From: Chaetomium olivaceum
Lineage: Eukaryota; Ascomycota; Sordariomycetes; Sordariales; Chaetomiaceae
Direction of reading: 5' to 3'
Length of the DNA: 64,000 nucleotides
Assembly: GCA_039881045.1 (NCBI GenBank)
Contig: JAYWVB010000006.1
Location: forward strand, 682,001 to 746,000
The position numbers and the translations under genes are program-made. Below the pieces are notes generated by a model. It made no database searches. It saw nothing but the letters and a program-made list of their open reading frames with translations, and was not told the origin of the DNA. Within the stretch, counting starts at the first letter, position 1. Every line of letters starts with the position of its first letter. Of this stretch, positions 1 to 11,837 are shown in pieces.

Positions 1-255
1 GCCCATGTGTATATAAGTATCAGAATCCCCGCCCCAGATCTCCGCTCAAGTCTGCCCGCAGAAGCATCAACAAAGATCTCTCGAACAGTTACATCCACAA
101 CTTCCAAGTAAAACGCTACAGCGACCAACAAAAGCAAAACCTGTCAGGTTAGTCACGCCAAATCATACCCCCATGGTTTTGTACAGACGCGGGATGATAT
201 TCTGGTGGCCATATTACGCCGACGCCTGCTAATACTGAGACACTTCGGATCCAGA

Positions 256-1266
256 ATGGCTACCGAAATGCTCAAGCATTCTCCCATCGCCGTGGTTCCG
301 TGGGGCAAGAACCGCCTAGACATATTCGGCATCGGAACCGACAAGCAGATGTTCCACAAGGCATGGGACGGCAGCAAGTGGAGTTCTGGCTGGGAAGGCC
401 TTGGTGGTGTCTTCACGAGCCATCCTACTGTGGCCGCGTGGGGCGAGAACAGGCTGGACATTTTCGGCCTCGGCACCGATAAGCAGATGTTCCACAAGGC
501 ATGGGACGGCAGCAAGTGGAGTTCAGGCTGGGAACCCCTCGGCGGCACCTTCACCAGCCAGCCGGCCGTTGTGGCTTGGGGCAATAACCGACTAGATGTC
601 TTCGGCCTCGGTACTGACAGCCAGATGTTCCACAAGGCTTGGGACGGCAGTGAATGGAGCCCTGGATGGCAAGCTCTCGGCGGTGTCTTTACCAGCCCCC
701 CGGCCGTTGTCTCTTGGGGCCCGAACCGTATCGATATCTTTGGCCTCGGAACTGACCGTCAGATGTTCCACAAGGCGTGGGATGGCAGTAGGTGGAGCAC
801 TGGCTGGGAACCCCTTGGCGGCGTCTTCACCAGCCCTCCGGCCGTGTGCTCCTGGGCCCCCAACCGCCTCGATATTTTTGGCCTGGGTACCGACAGCCAG
901 ATGTTCCACAAGGCTTGGGACGGCAGCAAATGGAGCTCGGGCTGGGAACCCCTCGGCGGCGTCTTCACGAGCGCTCCCGCCGTGGTGGCCTGGGGCCCCA
1001 GCCGGATCGACCTCTTCGGTCTCGGCACCGACCACCAGATGTTTCACAAGGCCTGGGCTGGTGAATGGTATCCCTCGGTCAAGGATTGGGAGGCCATGGG
1101 TGGTAAATTCAACAGTGCCCCGGTGGTCGTGTCCTGGGCCGACCAGCGCATCGATCTGTTTGGGCTGGGGACTGACAATGGGCTGTTTCACAAGGCATGG
1201 GGCGCTTTGGGCTGGAGGCCTTCCTCGACCAATTGGGAGGCTCTGGGGGGCACTTTCATCGGCTAG
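256..1266 (+). CDS. PLL/DUF346-type seven-bladed beta-propeller lectin-like protein
   Basis: Intronless 336-aa protein made almost wholly of seven copies of a 46-48-residue repeat. The repeat core is NRLDIFGLGTD followed by QMFHKAWDG, a W-S-x-GW segment and LGGVFTS. The phenylalanine of FHK recurs every 138 nt (352, 490, 628, 766, 904, 1042) and then after 144 nt (1186). This matches the DUF346/PLL family, known from bacterial lectins such as those of Photorhabdus, which fold as seven-bladed propellers with sugar sites between blades. The first ATG in the frame is at 256; the open frame extends upstream only to a GTG at 205. There is no signal peptide or membrane segment, so the product is probably cytoplasmic or released without a classical signal. 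Fold and repeat count are seen directly; sugar binding is inferred from the family. Lack of introns and a mainly bacterial family suggest transfer, unproven here. Confidence 0.8.
   Translation: MATEMLKHSPIAVVPWGKNRLDIFGIGTDKQMFHKAWDGSKWSSGWEGLGGVFTSHPTVAAWGENRLDIFGLGTDKQMFHKAWDGSKWSSGWEPLGGTFTSQPAVVAWGNNRLDVFGLGTDSQMFHKAWDGSEWSPGWQALGGVFTSPPAVVSWGPNRIDIFGLGTDRQMFHKAWDGSRWSTGWEPLGGVFTSPPAVCSWAPNRLDIFGLGTDSQMFHKAWDGSKWSSGWEPLGGVFTSAPAVVAWGPSRIDLFGLGTDHQMFHKAWAGEWYPSVKDWEAMGGKFNSAPVVVSWADQRIDLFGLGTDNGLFHKAWGALGWRPSSTNWEALGGTFIG
283..1257 (+). repeat. Seven in-frame 138-144 bp tandem repeats (propeller blades)
   Basis: Each unit encodes one propeller blade. Units 2 to 5 are close to each other at DNA level as well as protein level, which suggests recent internal duplication or gene conversion. 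Unit 6 is six bases longer (AWAGEWYPSVKDWE) and unit 7 is the most divergent. Confidence 0.85.
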
Positions 1267-2067
1267 GTTGCGATTCAGGGTGTGATTCATGGTGCCGATG
1301 GAGGGTAATAACATTGTTGTTTCAGTTTGTTGTCCTCGCTGGCCTATTAGCAAAGATTCTAGCACAGATCATCCCATAACTCATCGATCCCGGCTTCACT
1401 GCCTGTCTTGCCTCCCCGTCTTGACTTCCTGCAAAGCGGGAAGTTGGTAGCAAACATGTTGTTACCTGAGCCGCGCGCGTGTAAACAAACAACTGGGGAT
1501 GTGACTATCGAAAGTGTCTTGCCTTGGAGTGTAGATGATAGTACCATCGGGAATGAAACCTGTACATTCGGCCTTTGTGCCTCTTGGCGGCCCAATGGGA
1601 TCTCTGGGTGTTGTTCTGCGGTGTACTTTAGTGTTGTTTGTGTCGACCACCTCGGAGAAAGCCGGAGAGGGTGAGTTCATTTTCGAAAGACTTAGTGCGC
1701 ATGTTTACCTTGAAGCTGTTTACGGCAGGGCTAACATTGCCCATGAATGCGGGTACATACCCGGTTCACGTAGAGACTTGGGATCGGGAGGTGAGATGTG
1801 TCTGTGGTTCTCATCTGAAATGCAAGATATTTTACACAAGCTAGACAAGGAAGAAAGAATGGGGATGTGAAGGGTTAAGCCCAGTGCGGTCCCTGATGGC
1901 CCTCATTCTCAAGAAGCTCTACGGACCAACGGCACGACCCACAACCCACAACCCCAACCACGTCTGGATGAAACTATTCTCACGCTATGTGTTGCGAGTC
2001 CTGACGTTCCTTTTTCATACAACACTGAATGAGGTCAAGGGTCGCAGAGAAAAAAGCCACACCGCTG
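1267..2067. other. Intergenic, no supported gene
   Basis: It lies between the converging lectin gene and the small membrane-protein gene. Open frames of up to 111 codons (1535-1870 on plus) have no recognisable domain and no codon pattern like the neighbours. I see nothing else. Confidence 0.5.
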
Positions 2068-2689
2068 TCAATGAATTAATGGGAGTACGAACACATCGGG
2101 GAGAGTCGGTACGTACGAAACAGCAAATAACAAGAAGGCAGCCATCGCTTGGTAAGAACCTCCCGGCATAGAGACGAGACCTTCGCAGAGATTGGTACAT
2201 TCCGGGGGTGAGCTGATTGTGAACAGGATGAATATTCCGCCACCAAATATTGCCACGAAGATTGCGATAATATCGGCGAGACACATGCATACCAGCTCGC
2301 CACGACCAAGAGCTTGCGTACCGCTGCCGAAGATCAAGACGCAAACCCTGATCAAGATGGCGAGGTTGAATACCAGTAAAATCGGATCCTAAATGAATGA
2401 TGGAGCATCGTCAGCAATCTTCAAAAGGGACATGCGACTGGCAGATGGGCAAAGCCGTCACTTTGCATACACGACTTACCACCACATAGCCAGCGCCTAG
2501 GTGAGCACCAAACTCGGCGCTACAGTATGCCAGGTAGCCTAGGCAGACCAAGAGGAGCACTACCGCGGTGGCGCGAAGGACCACCTGAGCGCAGAGCGGC
2601 CAGCCGGCGCGACCTTGAGCCATCTTCTTAGTTGGAGAAGCGGAAGGAACTGAATGAGGAGAGCTCGTGGCGTGAGGCTGGGAGGTCAT
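2068..2689 (-). CDS. Small four-helix membrane protein (MARVEL-like)
   Basis: Two exons, 2689-2480 and 2388-2068, joined across a 91-bp intron with donor GTAAGT and acceptor TTTAG. The protein is 176 aa. After a Ser/Pro-rich cytoplasmic start of about 30 residues come four hydrophobic stretches: VVLRATAVVLLLVCLGYLAY, DPILLVFNLAILIRVCVLIF, CLADIIAIFVAIFGGGIFIL and YQAMAAFLLFAVSYV. The loop between the third and fourth carries two cysteines (PPECTNLCEG). Size, four-helix layout and short polar termini resemble fungal MARVEL-type proteins, but no diagnostic motif settles it. The exon join keeps the frame exactly and continues helix 2, which is good support for the splice. Function is unknown; a role in membrane organisation is only a guess from topology. 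Confidence 0.65.
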
Positions 2690-3993
2690 GCTGATGATGA
2701 GAACGGTTGAATGGTTGCCTGTTGACTGTTGGCTTATTTGTGACAGGAAACTGGCCCGGGCCGTTTGGCTTCTTGGATAAGGTAGGTAGGTGGGTGGGTA
2801 ATTAATCGAAATTCTTCCTGTGTGGGTGGTTGCCGTGCCCGCAACAGTGCGGATTTAGGATGTAAGTGCCCTTGGGGGGTTGCATGAGCGGCTGGTTGTC
2901 TAGAGTACCTACTACCGGCTCAAAAGCAGGGACAAGAAGTGGCACGTTCATTCTGGGAAGTCAAGATGAAAGGCCGCTACCGAAACCCACGGTTTATGGT
3001 CAAAATTCAGCCCCTCATATTACCTTCCTAGGTACCCAACGGTACTAACAAGGGCACCGTGTTCGATCTGGGGTGGCCATACTTTCCCAAGAGGTAGATA
3101 CTCAGACCCAGACCTAGTAGCTCGACTAATACGACCAGTCAATACATGCTTCGTGCTGGTTTGATGTTCCCCCATGTCTAAGGAACGGCGACAAGCACAT
3201 GCTTTGCCATTACACTATAACCCCAGGCTCGGGCGTTGGCATCAACAGACTCTCTGTTGATGACATGGTCGACCACATCGGGAGGTGATTCATGAAAAGG
3301 ACAAAGTCCCGCCAAGCACCCAACCCACTTGACACAGCTGACCGCAGAGTCATAAGGCAAATTCCGGGGGACCTTGTCATACGTGACGTGAGAGAAGAGT
3401 CTGGTTCCGACATGGACCATAGTGCCTCCAGTGACCATATAAACATCTTCATACCCATTCAACGTAAACACACAACAATCATACAGTTACAAAGAGAAAG
3501 AGCAGGCCGGGCACTGACAACCATTCTTTTCACAGTCATACCGCGGTTTGAGATGTTAGTGACAGGTAGCTGAGAGGCTCGAGGGCTTCGACAGGAGATG
3601 TTTGGCCTTCAACTTAGCCACCGGTCGAAGGTAGCATAATTGCTGCGCTCGCTGCACTGGCATTTCTCTTGTGCCTTTTGTGCAACTTATGGTCCTCCCC
3701 TGTCCGAAGGCACAACACGCATAGCCCGCACGCATTTCTTTTCCACTTCTCCGCCAGCCTTGTAACGGGCTGTGCCCGAGGTGGGCCTCGGTAACCCTCG
3801 GCCAGCTCACGTACAAGCACGATCCACCGAACCCCTGGATGAAGCTATTCCCAGTTGCCCCACAGCACACCGAACATTCTAGCAATGCGCTCGGGCCACC
3901 GCACTCGCGATCATAAAGCAGCCACGAGCTGCCAGACTCCCTCATCTTTCCTTTTCTTCTTCAAGCTTAGTGTACTCGTAGAGTCGTCACCAG
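2690..3993. other. Intergenic, no supported gene
   Basis: About 1.3 kb. Minus-strand open frames at 3178-3471 and 3556-3945 have no recognisable domain and no convincing splice partners. The upstream part (2690-2860) is the probable promoter of the membrane-protein gene. Confidence 0.45.
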
Positions 3994-4915
3994 CTAGTTG
4001 CAATATACTCCTGGGACCGTTACAAGCCTGTTCCTTACCATTTGGAAACAGCGAGATGGCGGGTCGGCTAGCTCACTCATGGCGGGTGCCTCCTTCCTCC
4101 CCAGGCCCAATATTTTAAGGAGGTCGGAAAGGCTCTTGGTTGCTAGGTTACCGGCATCCCTCACCTTGCTGCGCCGGTTCGGCCGATACGGGCCGTTTTT
4201 ACACCATAAGCGATCCTCCCAGTCGCGCAACACTTTCGTCAACAGTTTCATTCGCCATTGGTTTCGCGTCTCCTCCAGCGTCGCTATTTGTTCAGCATCA
4301 GTGACGTGATCGTCCCAGCTGAGAGGTACGCCCCTTACCTGTGATGTTCAGGAGCATCAAGGGGTCCATTACTGCCTCATACTTTCTAATGAGATCGAGG
4401 TACGATCCGCCATAACAGGCTACGAGCGCGGCCCTGGTCTCGTTAAAGACCCCATGTTCGCGGAACACGCATGCCGCCAAATGCAAAGGGCACAGTTCGA
4501 CGGGATCGCGGAGGTCTTTATAGTAGCTGAACCAGAGCCGGCTGGCCAGGGCGAGCGAGGCGAAGCAGTCGTACTTGTCGCCGGCGATAGCCACCTGGAG
4601 AAGCTCGTCGGGGGGAAGGGTGTCGCGGACCTCGTCGTTGCGGCCGTGCATGATGTTGAAGATGACCTCGAGGGCGTACGCGTCGTCTTCGGGGAGTTCG
4701 ATCTCGGCCAAACCAGCTGTCGCTAGTTGTCTTCCCTCGTGGAAGTTGGGACCGAGCATTGCGTTCAGGACTGGTGACGCCGTTTTGACAAAGACGGAGT
4801 GAACTCTCAACTTTCTTTGGGTTGGGCCGACGATGAACACAACATCGCCGCCCCGAGCGATGTCGATGATTGCCGGGGGGCTTTGTTCCTTCGAGATGGC
4901 AGTGACCGAGGCCAT
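3994..4915 (-). CDS. BTB/POZ domain protein
   Basis: Two exons, 4915-4339 and 4283-3994; the 55-bp intron has donor GTAAGG and acceptor AATAG. The protein is 288 aa. Residues about 20-130 form a BTB/POZ fold: GGDVVFIVG, then LRVHSVFVKTASPVLNAML (the conserved HS...SPVF helix), IELPEDDAYALEVIFNIMHG and the helical run ELLQVAIAGDKYDC. Fungal BTB proteins of this type usually act as dimerising adaptors, some for CUL3 ubiquitin ligases, but no second domain (Kelch, MATH, ankyrin) is visible. The remainder is an alpha-helical tail. Substrate and partner cannot be told. The alternative, reading through the intron, gives only a 13-residue tail before a stop and loses an in-frame second exon, so I prefer the spliced form. 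Confidence 0.8.
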
Positions 4916-5411
4916 GATCGCTGTTGATGGAAACGGAACGTTAAGTTCACCAGTCTTTCGGTATCCTTAAAACGATAGACAATCGAATGTTGGGGATGTA
5001 TTGAAGAGGGTAAATTGGGGCAAATAGATTGAGGCAGATGGATTGAGATGCGAAGTATCTTATTTATTTTCATTTTTGTGGAAGGCCTGACCTGACGTCA
5101 AGGCTGAATCATGATGACTACGAGGTAGGGAGATGAGACGAAGTAGATATTAGTAAACACAAGCTCCTTCGCCGAGTCAATTACGCAAATATGAGAGCAA
5201 TTTTGGAACTGAAAATATTAATCCGGTACCGGGTTAGCGGTCGATGTGCGAGCCTTCGGGTGAACGTTTCCCATAGGATGCTAGATGGTTTGCACATGCG
5301 AGGCCGCAAAACAAGCACAACTGGATACAAGGAACCTACGTTTCTAGCAATATAATTCATAACACTGGCCCGTTCCTGGTGACGGGATATTCCCGTAACC
5401 GCAACCCTCAT
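4916..5411. other. Intergenic, no supported gene
   Basis: About 0.5 kb between the 5' end of the BTB gene and the 3' end of the next minus-strand gene. It holds the BTB promoter. No domain-bearing open frame is present. Confidence 0.5.
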
Positions 5412-7916
5412 CTATGATTCTCTACCCATCCGAGCCCCCGCGCCCCCATCCCTCCCCTTTACCAACCCGCCAACCAACCCCCTAAACCCATCCCCCAACG
5501 CCTCCACCACGCACGCAACATCAACCGCCGTCGGCTCCTCATCCTCTCCCCTATCCACTCCCATTCCAGCATCCGATCCCCCATCCTTCACCCTAGACCC
5601 CACCCCGCGAACCGCCCCAATCTTCCCACGCGCCAACACCCCCTTCACATCCTTCCCTGTCCTCAACGGCCCAGCCCCCGGTGTAGCACTAGCAGGCGCA
5701 ATGACGGTGTCATCCATGAGCTGCTGCCAGCGAGAGAGGTACATGCCCGGCCCGGAGAAGGACCTGTTGTTGTGGCTTTCTACTACCGAGGAACCGGGGG
5801 CAGGGATCGTGAGCGAGTCGCTTGGTGGTGGATTCGGGCTGGGGGAGCGTGGGGTCGTGCGGCCGGATCGAGACCAGTAGGAGGAGGAGAAGTAGGAGGT
5901 TGGGGCTGTTGTTGTTGATGTTGTTGTTGCTGTGGTCGCGGAAGGCGTTGTAGAGCCGGTGGGGGTTGTGGCAGAGATTGTGGCTGTGAGGGTGGTGGTG
6001 CTGTGGCTGGACATATTGTCGAGGATGCGCTGCATGCGGGCTAGAGAGCTTGTCTCGAGACGAGAGAGATAGTCTGCGTGGGCGTCTATGGCAGGGAGAA
6101 TGCCGGCTTGGGTTGCGGGTGGAAGCGTGGAGAAGAGGCGTTGCAGAGGGCTACTCAGAGCACCCGCAGCTCCAGGGCGGTGGCTCTCATTGTTAGACTT
6201 GGGAATTCCAGAAACTTCCGGGTTGTCAGATCGCCGAAACACCTTGATTGTGTCCTTGGCCCAGGCACAGAAGTCGTCCCGGATTTCGGGGCATTGGCTA
6301 GCAACTTGGTGCAGCCAGTTGTAAAGAAGCTGGCGGTTGTTTCTGAGGAGGGCGACGTAATCTTCCACCGAGGGGGTACGAGCCTCTGATGCATTAGTTT
6401 TGACCGGCGTCAACGACCCCATGAGGCCTAAGGAACCCTTTTTGTCCTTGGTGACGTTGATGAATGCGGTTATGAACCCCTCTGCGGCCGATAAGTGCTC
6501 CCGGAGATCAACCTTCTGGTGAATGGTCCTGATCATGGACTCAAAGCTTGACACGGCATCTTTGACGGCCTGAGTAAACAGATCGGGGTTCTGGCGGCAA
6601 AATGCGTTGGAGATCTCATCGCGGTCTCGGGCCGCAAGCAACGCAGAGAGGTACTCCAAGCACTGTGTGTGTTGAGTCTCAGTGAGCGAGGCTAACAGGT
6701 TTGGGTTTGAGCGCTCTAGGATTGTGGCAGCGATCGATTGGGCCTTTTGGGTGCTGACTTTTCGGATTTCGTTGTGTTCATTCCTAGTCATGTTGAGATA
6801 CTGCTTGATCGCAGCAAGCTGCTCTTTCGAAGCCCCTTTTGCTTTCTCAACGGCATCGGCGGATTTGCGAAACTCAGAAGCATCCCAGGACAATACTAGC
6901 CATACGATCCTACAGAAGTTAACATGAGATTCGAACAATCAAACCGACAAAGGGCCATACCTTTGGAGCAGGTTCATGCCGTCGTCGGCATTTTGTGTCA
7001 GGCCGACCCAGTTGGAAAGGGCACCTACGCCCATCTTGGCGAGAAGCAGACGTACCATCCCGTTGAGCATGCTAGCGGCATTGCCAATGCGGAGTGTCTG
7101 CTTAACCATGGAATACGGTAGCAGTTTGTGAACGTTCTCGAGCAGCTTCAACAGATAGGGACCTTCGGGGGACAAGATGAAGACATAGTGTATCAATGTT
7201 GCCAGGCTAAATTCAGGTCAACCTCCAGCCGCTTAGTGCACCGTTCAGACTCACTGCAGTATGACGTAGTCTGCGGCAGCTTGGACCGCTGGAGAGTGCG
7301 CTTCAAGACTGTCCTTCTCGGCCGCGCAAGAAAATAATTCATCGATCAACTTCCCATAGACGAGCTCATGCACGCCATCATCCCATGCCCTGGCCAGATC
7401 ATGGGCCTCGGACCTGTCATACTCCCCATGGAGGTCTCGGCTTGCGCCATTTTCAACTCCTCCCAGGATCCCTCTCGAAACGGCCTCGTGGATTGCCGAG
7501 GACGCAGTAGCCAGCGTCTTCCGAGTGCCCAACACGCCTTTGTCGTATGATTCCGAAAGCTCCGCCTCAGCAAGCTTCTCGAGAATGCCCTGGAATCTTA
7601 CGTGCCAAAACTCGGCAGGCAGATCTCGGACACCTGGGAACGGTAGCACTACGCTCTGTAGGAAGTCGGCAAGCAACGGTGCTGCCGAATTTACGGCGTA
7701 TGACGGTGCATTGCTGGACTCGGGGGAGCGGCAAGCAAACGGATACCCATACTGGGATATGGCACGAGGGTCCTTGAAGCTTTCCACCTCTGCATAGGTT
7801 TCATGATGGGTGAGGATGTCGAAGAGGGCGTGTAATTGGGATGAAGTTAGGGTGGTGGAGGTTTCAGGGGCGAAAATGCTATGTTCCGCAGAGCCATCTG
7901 TTCCTGGTGCTTCCAT
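5412..7916 (-). CDS. DUF3818/PXB-like fungal protein, no PX domain seen
   Basis: Three exons, 7916-7255, 7206-6961 and 6909-5412, which join in frame to 801 aa (introns 48 and 51 bp, GTGAGT and GTATGG donors). The N-terminal 200 residues contain FDILTHHETYAEVESFKDP, a run around SVVLPFPGVRDLPAEFW and the stretch AELSESYDKGVLGTRKTLAT. The middle (about 220-480) is helical with LEYLSALLAARDRDE. This pattern matches the fungal proteins carrying the PX-associated DUF3818/PXB domain (YPR097W-type), as I recall them. The last 250 residues are low complexity, rich in Ser, Thr and Pro with an (S/T)AT tract, then a Gly-rich tail. No PX lipid-binding domain is visible, so membrane sorting is only a family-level inference. 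No signal peptide or membrane helix. Confidence 0.65.
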
Positions 7917-9254
7917 GCTGACGTATCCTTTACCAGGCGAATTGGAATGAGACGAGGCTGCGAGTCGAGAAGTTGAGGGCCGTTCTAGGTTGAGCGATAA
8001 TAATAATTTCTATGCAGGATGAATGGATAATTACCACAGAGATTGCGAGGTTCATTACCGGGGCTTGTAGGATACAGGATTTTGCCAGGTCATGCTAGAA
8101 GAATGGTTCCTAAGCTGGGAGATGATGGAGTTGCTGACCAGCCGTGAGCCCCTTGATGAGAATTTCCAGGTCAAGAAACTTGCTGCTTTCCAGGTTGAGC
8201 TGTGACGTCGGGGCTCGGAATTGAGCTTGTGAGGAGGGGCAACTGGCCCTGTAATTTACTTTCTCCCCTTTCCCTTGCCAGCACCCCTCCAGGGCTTCCG
8301 GGCCGTTCCTTCCCCACCACGTGCCCGCTTCTTCCACGTCGACCAAGTCCCTTCATGAACATTGAACAAAGGACGATCAACAACTCCGAAACATTTCCAG
8401 GTTGACACCAACCAGCCATGGATACTTTCCAATTCTCATTCTCAAAATACCGCCACTGCTTTATCGAGAGATTTTGTGACGATGACATTCTGATATCCCC
8501 CACTTTCCACCGTTTTTTTTTGTTACCATCCGGTACAGAGACGTCTCGTAACGTAACACAACGTTGGTGACTTGCAGACTGCAGTGTCAGACCAGGCGCA
8601 GCTCGGACTCGGACTTGATGAAAGGAGTCCAGCAGTTATGTTTGCATCTCAAGTCGAGACACTGCCTCGGTCGAGGCAGGTGGGACAGTATGCACATGCT
8701 TACAGCCGACAACCTCGACAGTTGCCGCTTCCCGCTTGGCCACTACTTGCTGAAGTTGCATGCATCCCAAGTGTTGAAGGCTACCTACCTAGGGACGGAG
8801 CTACGGACTCCAGAGCCATCGACTCAATCGGGCAGTTCATTGTCACATCCCGGGTACCTGCTGTGAGAAACCCCAGAGCTCGTCTGCGTGGTGGTTTGCA
8901 CTAATCTCCTCAACAGACGCGCCTTCCCGTCCCCGACGACGAGAGTGGCGCCCAGGAGTCCCATTCACCGTACCGGCAATTGGGCTTTCCCATCTCTAGC
9001 ATGAGGCGAGTGTCCTTCCCACAATCTGCGAAACCCCGACGGGTGCAACTTCAACCCGGCGGATGACCCGCTCGGCATGTCTTGCCGAACGCTTCAAACA
9101 CCAAACGTAGGGCAAGCGCGCTCTGAGTGAGGCTCGATGGGGACCAGAAGTCAAAATGCTGCGCGCCTCAGACCAACCTTTCCTCTCTCTCTCCGTTTCG
9201 TCTTCTCTCCATCACCGATCTTACCATCTGTATCATCTCACAAACACAGTCAAC
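7917..9254. other. Intergenic between divergent genes
   Basis: About 1.3 kb separating the divergent PXB-like gene and the multicopper oxidase gene. Open frames at 8564-8904 have no recognisable domain. A pyrimidine-rich stretch at about 9179-9215 lies just upstream of the oxidase ATG and is typical of a fungal core promoter. It contains an 8-base T run at 8514-8521. Confidence 0.45.
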
Positions 9255-11317
9255 ATGTTACTTGATAAATTTTCGCCTTTTCTGCTTGCTGGCTGGCTGG
9301 CCACCGTGTTTGCTGGGACTTACGTCCACGATGATCAGTTCCAGCCAGACCATGTGCTCAGGGTAACCGTCACCCAAGTGCCCTCGGCTTGCGAGACCCG
9401 GGACAGCGTGGTGGTCAACGGGACGTCTCCGGGGCCAGCCATTCACTTGCTGCCCGGCGCGAGAACCTGGATCAGGGTCTACAATGATGTTCCAGACCAA
9501 AACCTCACCATGGTAAGCAAGCAGGAACTCACTTTCACGGCAGGACAAACTTGACTGACTGGATCCATAGCATTGGCATGGTCTGTCCCAACGATTTGCA
9601 CCTTTCGCGGACGGTACCCTCGGAGCATCACAGTGGCCCATCCCGCCTGGGCATTTCTTCGACTACGAGATTGCAACCGAGTTGGGCGACGCCGGTTCTT
9701 ACTTTTATCATTCGCACGTTGGCCTGCAGGCCCTGAGCTGCACCGGCCCGTTGATCGTTGATGACTGTAGCTCGTCCCCTTACGACTACGACGACGAGCG
9801 AATCCTGCTGTTCCAAGACCATTTCCAAAAGAGGGACCAGGACATGATTCAGGGTCTTCTATCCACACCGTTTACCTGGATGGGAGAAACCGTTGGCATC
9901 ATCTTGAACGGTAAAGGCGTTGCTCTGGGCCAGACAGCCATTGAGGGCCCGCTGGGTGAAGCCAACGGATTCTTTGGCAGCCGCCGCTTTTCGGCTTCTG
10001 GCGCCGTCAACGGGAACCCGGACTCCTGGAATGGACAACTGGGCGATGATCAGATCAAGCCTTCCGGTGACTGCACCCTCCCGGTGATTGACGTCGAGCC
10101 AGGCAAAACATACCGCTTCCGCTTCATCGGTGCCACCGGCCTGTCCCTCCTGTCGATGGGCTTCGAGGATCACAACGATTTTGCCGTCATTCAAGTCGAC
10201 GGTAGCGAGTACAACGCCCCAGTGGCAATCGAACACCTCCAGCTCGGCGGAGGCCAGCGGTTCGACGTCCTTTTCCACACCAAGACGATCGAGGAACTCG
10301 GAAACAAGTCGACCTACTTCCTCCAGTTCGAAACTCGCGACCGCCCCGACCCCTACCGCGGCTATGGCGTGCTCCGGTACAATCTCGACTCGCCGGTCCC
10401 GCCTTCGCCACCCCCCCGATCATCGCGCTGCCTACTGAGGTCAACGACTGGCTTGAATACACCCTCCAGCCCCTCGACCCCGAGGCGGTCGACCCGTGTC
10501 CCACTCCCGAAGAGGTCACCCGGCGCGTCACCCTCCTCGCCGAGGAGAAGATCGACCCCACCACTGGCCGCCTCACGTGGCAGCTCGCGCACATGTCTTG
10601 GTCTGACTCGACTCGCGACAAGCCCGTGCTTGTCGACATCTACGAGCGCGGACAGCCCGCCATCCCCGACTACGACGCCGCCGTGGCCAACTACGGTTGG
10701 GACCCGGCTACCAGACTCTTCGCCGCGCACAAGGATGAGGTTCTTGAGATCATAATCCAGAACACGGGCTCGCAGTTCATTGACGCCGCTGGCATCGTCG
10801 AGACGCACCCCTTCCACGCCCACGGCATCCACTACTACGACGTCGGCAGCGGGCCGGGCGAGTACGACGCCGACGCCAACAATGCCAAGCTGGCCAAGCT
10901 GAATTACAAGCCGATCAGACGCGACACGACGATGCTGTACCGGTACGGCGACGGCCAGGTGGAGCCCGGCGCTCCGGCCGGTGGAGGGCGTGGCGCATGC
11001 GCATGTCTCACCCCGGCGTGTGGATGGTGCACTGCCATGTTCTTGGCCACATGATCATGGGTGAGTTATGCTGAGTTTATGCGAGAGTCGGCTTGCTGTG
11101 TGTTTGTTTGCTGACCCGCGCCGGTGTTGCAGGCATGGAATCCCTCTGGGTGGTCGGAGATGCCGATGACATCGTCTCGATTCCCTTGGACGCGAGCCAA
11201 AGCTACTTTACGTACGGCGGCAGCGTATATGGGAACGAGGTGCGCGCACCAGAGGTTTATCACTATTTTGGCGATGAGAACCAGTGTGCTGCCCTGTGCG
11301 CCAACAGCACATATTGA
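9255..11317 (+). pseudogene. Secreted multicopper oxidase (laccase/ascorbate-oxidase-like), frame broken twice
   Basis: Exons 9255-9512, 9571-11060 and 11133-11317 (introns with GTAAGC and GTGAGT donors). The start MLLDKFSPFLLAGWLATVFA is a signal peptide. All four copper clusters are recognisable: HWHG at the start of exon 2, HSH in YFYHSHVG, HPFHAHG near 10808, and HCHVLGHM near 11031. The middle cupredoxin domain runs to YGVLRYNLDSP. The frame then breaks at a seven-C run (10411-10417): the sequence after it is coding again (LPTEVNDWLEYTL, then MSWSDSTRDKPVLVD) only in the frame reached by adding one base. A second one-base loss near 10977-10985 separates YRYGDGQVEPG from the conserved WRAWRMRMSHPGVWMVHCH. 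As written no full-length enzyme is made. Both breaks could be sequence error. Family role: oxidation of phenols or ascorbate-like substrates with reduction of O2, extracellular. Confidence 0.75.
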
Positions 11318-11837
11318 TTTTGGAGGCGAGACGGAAGGCGTCGGCTTAGATTTGTTTTTTTTCTTATGGTGTATAATTGTATAACAGCGTAATGAACGGA
11401 GCGGTGCTTGATGCTTTTGCATAGAATAATAGAATAGACTCAGATGTCAGCCAAGGCACTGCCCCTTTTTTGTCTTTTGCTTGTGTTTGTTAGTGTTGAT
11501 GACAATCTCGTTGGTAGGGGCCAGCCCCTGTTAGCTAAGTTCGTGGCGAGATGACTGTTCTGAACCTCACCGCCTGACGGGGGAGCGGAACCTGTGTCTC
11601 ACAGATATTTTCCTTTCCTCCGTCCGAGGCCTTTTGTCTGTTTCTCTGTCTTTTTATTCATCCAACTGTGTTCGCTCATTGCCACGGCATCAGTCACTCG
11701 TTTACAGGTGGACAACGACGCTCTTTACCAACTGCAACAACACGATCACTACGAAAGGGGGCAGAGCTCCGTGCATCACAACTACGAGAATCATCAACCA
11801 CTGCAAGGAGAAATACACCGACTGTCAAATAATCAAA
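11318..11837. other. Intergenic between tandem plus-strand genes
   Basis: Contains the 3' region of the oxidase, with a nine-T run ending at 11359 and an AT-rich stretch likely to serve as its polyadenylation region, and the promoter/leader of the next gene. An open frame from 11594 is ATG-started but has no domain. Confidence 0.4.

Noticed and set aside
3178..3471. 97-codon minus-strand frame as a gene
   Set aside because: No domain, no splice partners and no supporting codon pattern; left as intergenic.
10593..11054. Separate 153-codon gene inside the oxidase region
   Set aside because: It contains HPFHAHG and is the C-terminal part of the same multicopper oxidase after a frame break.
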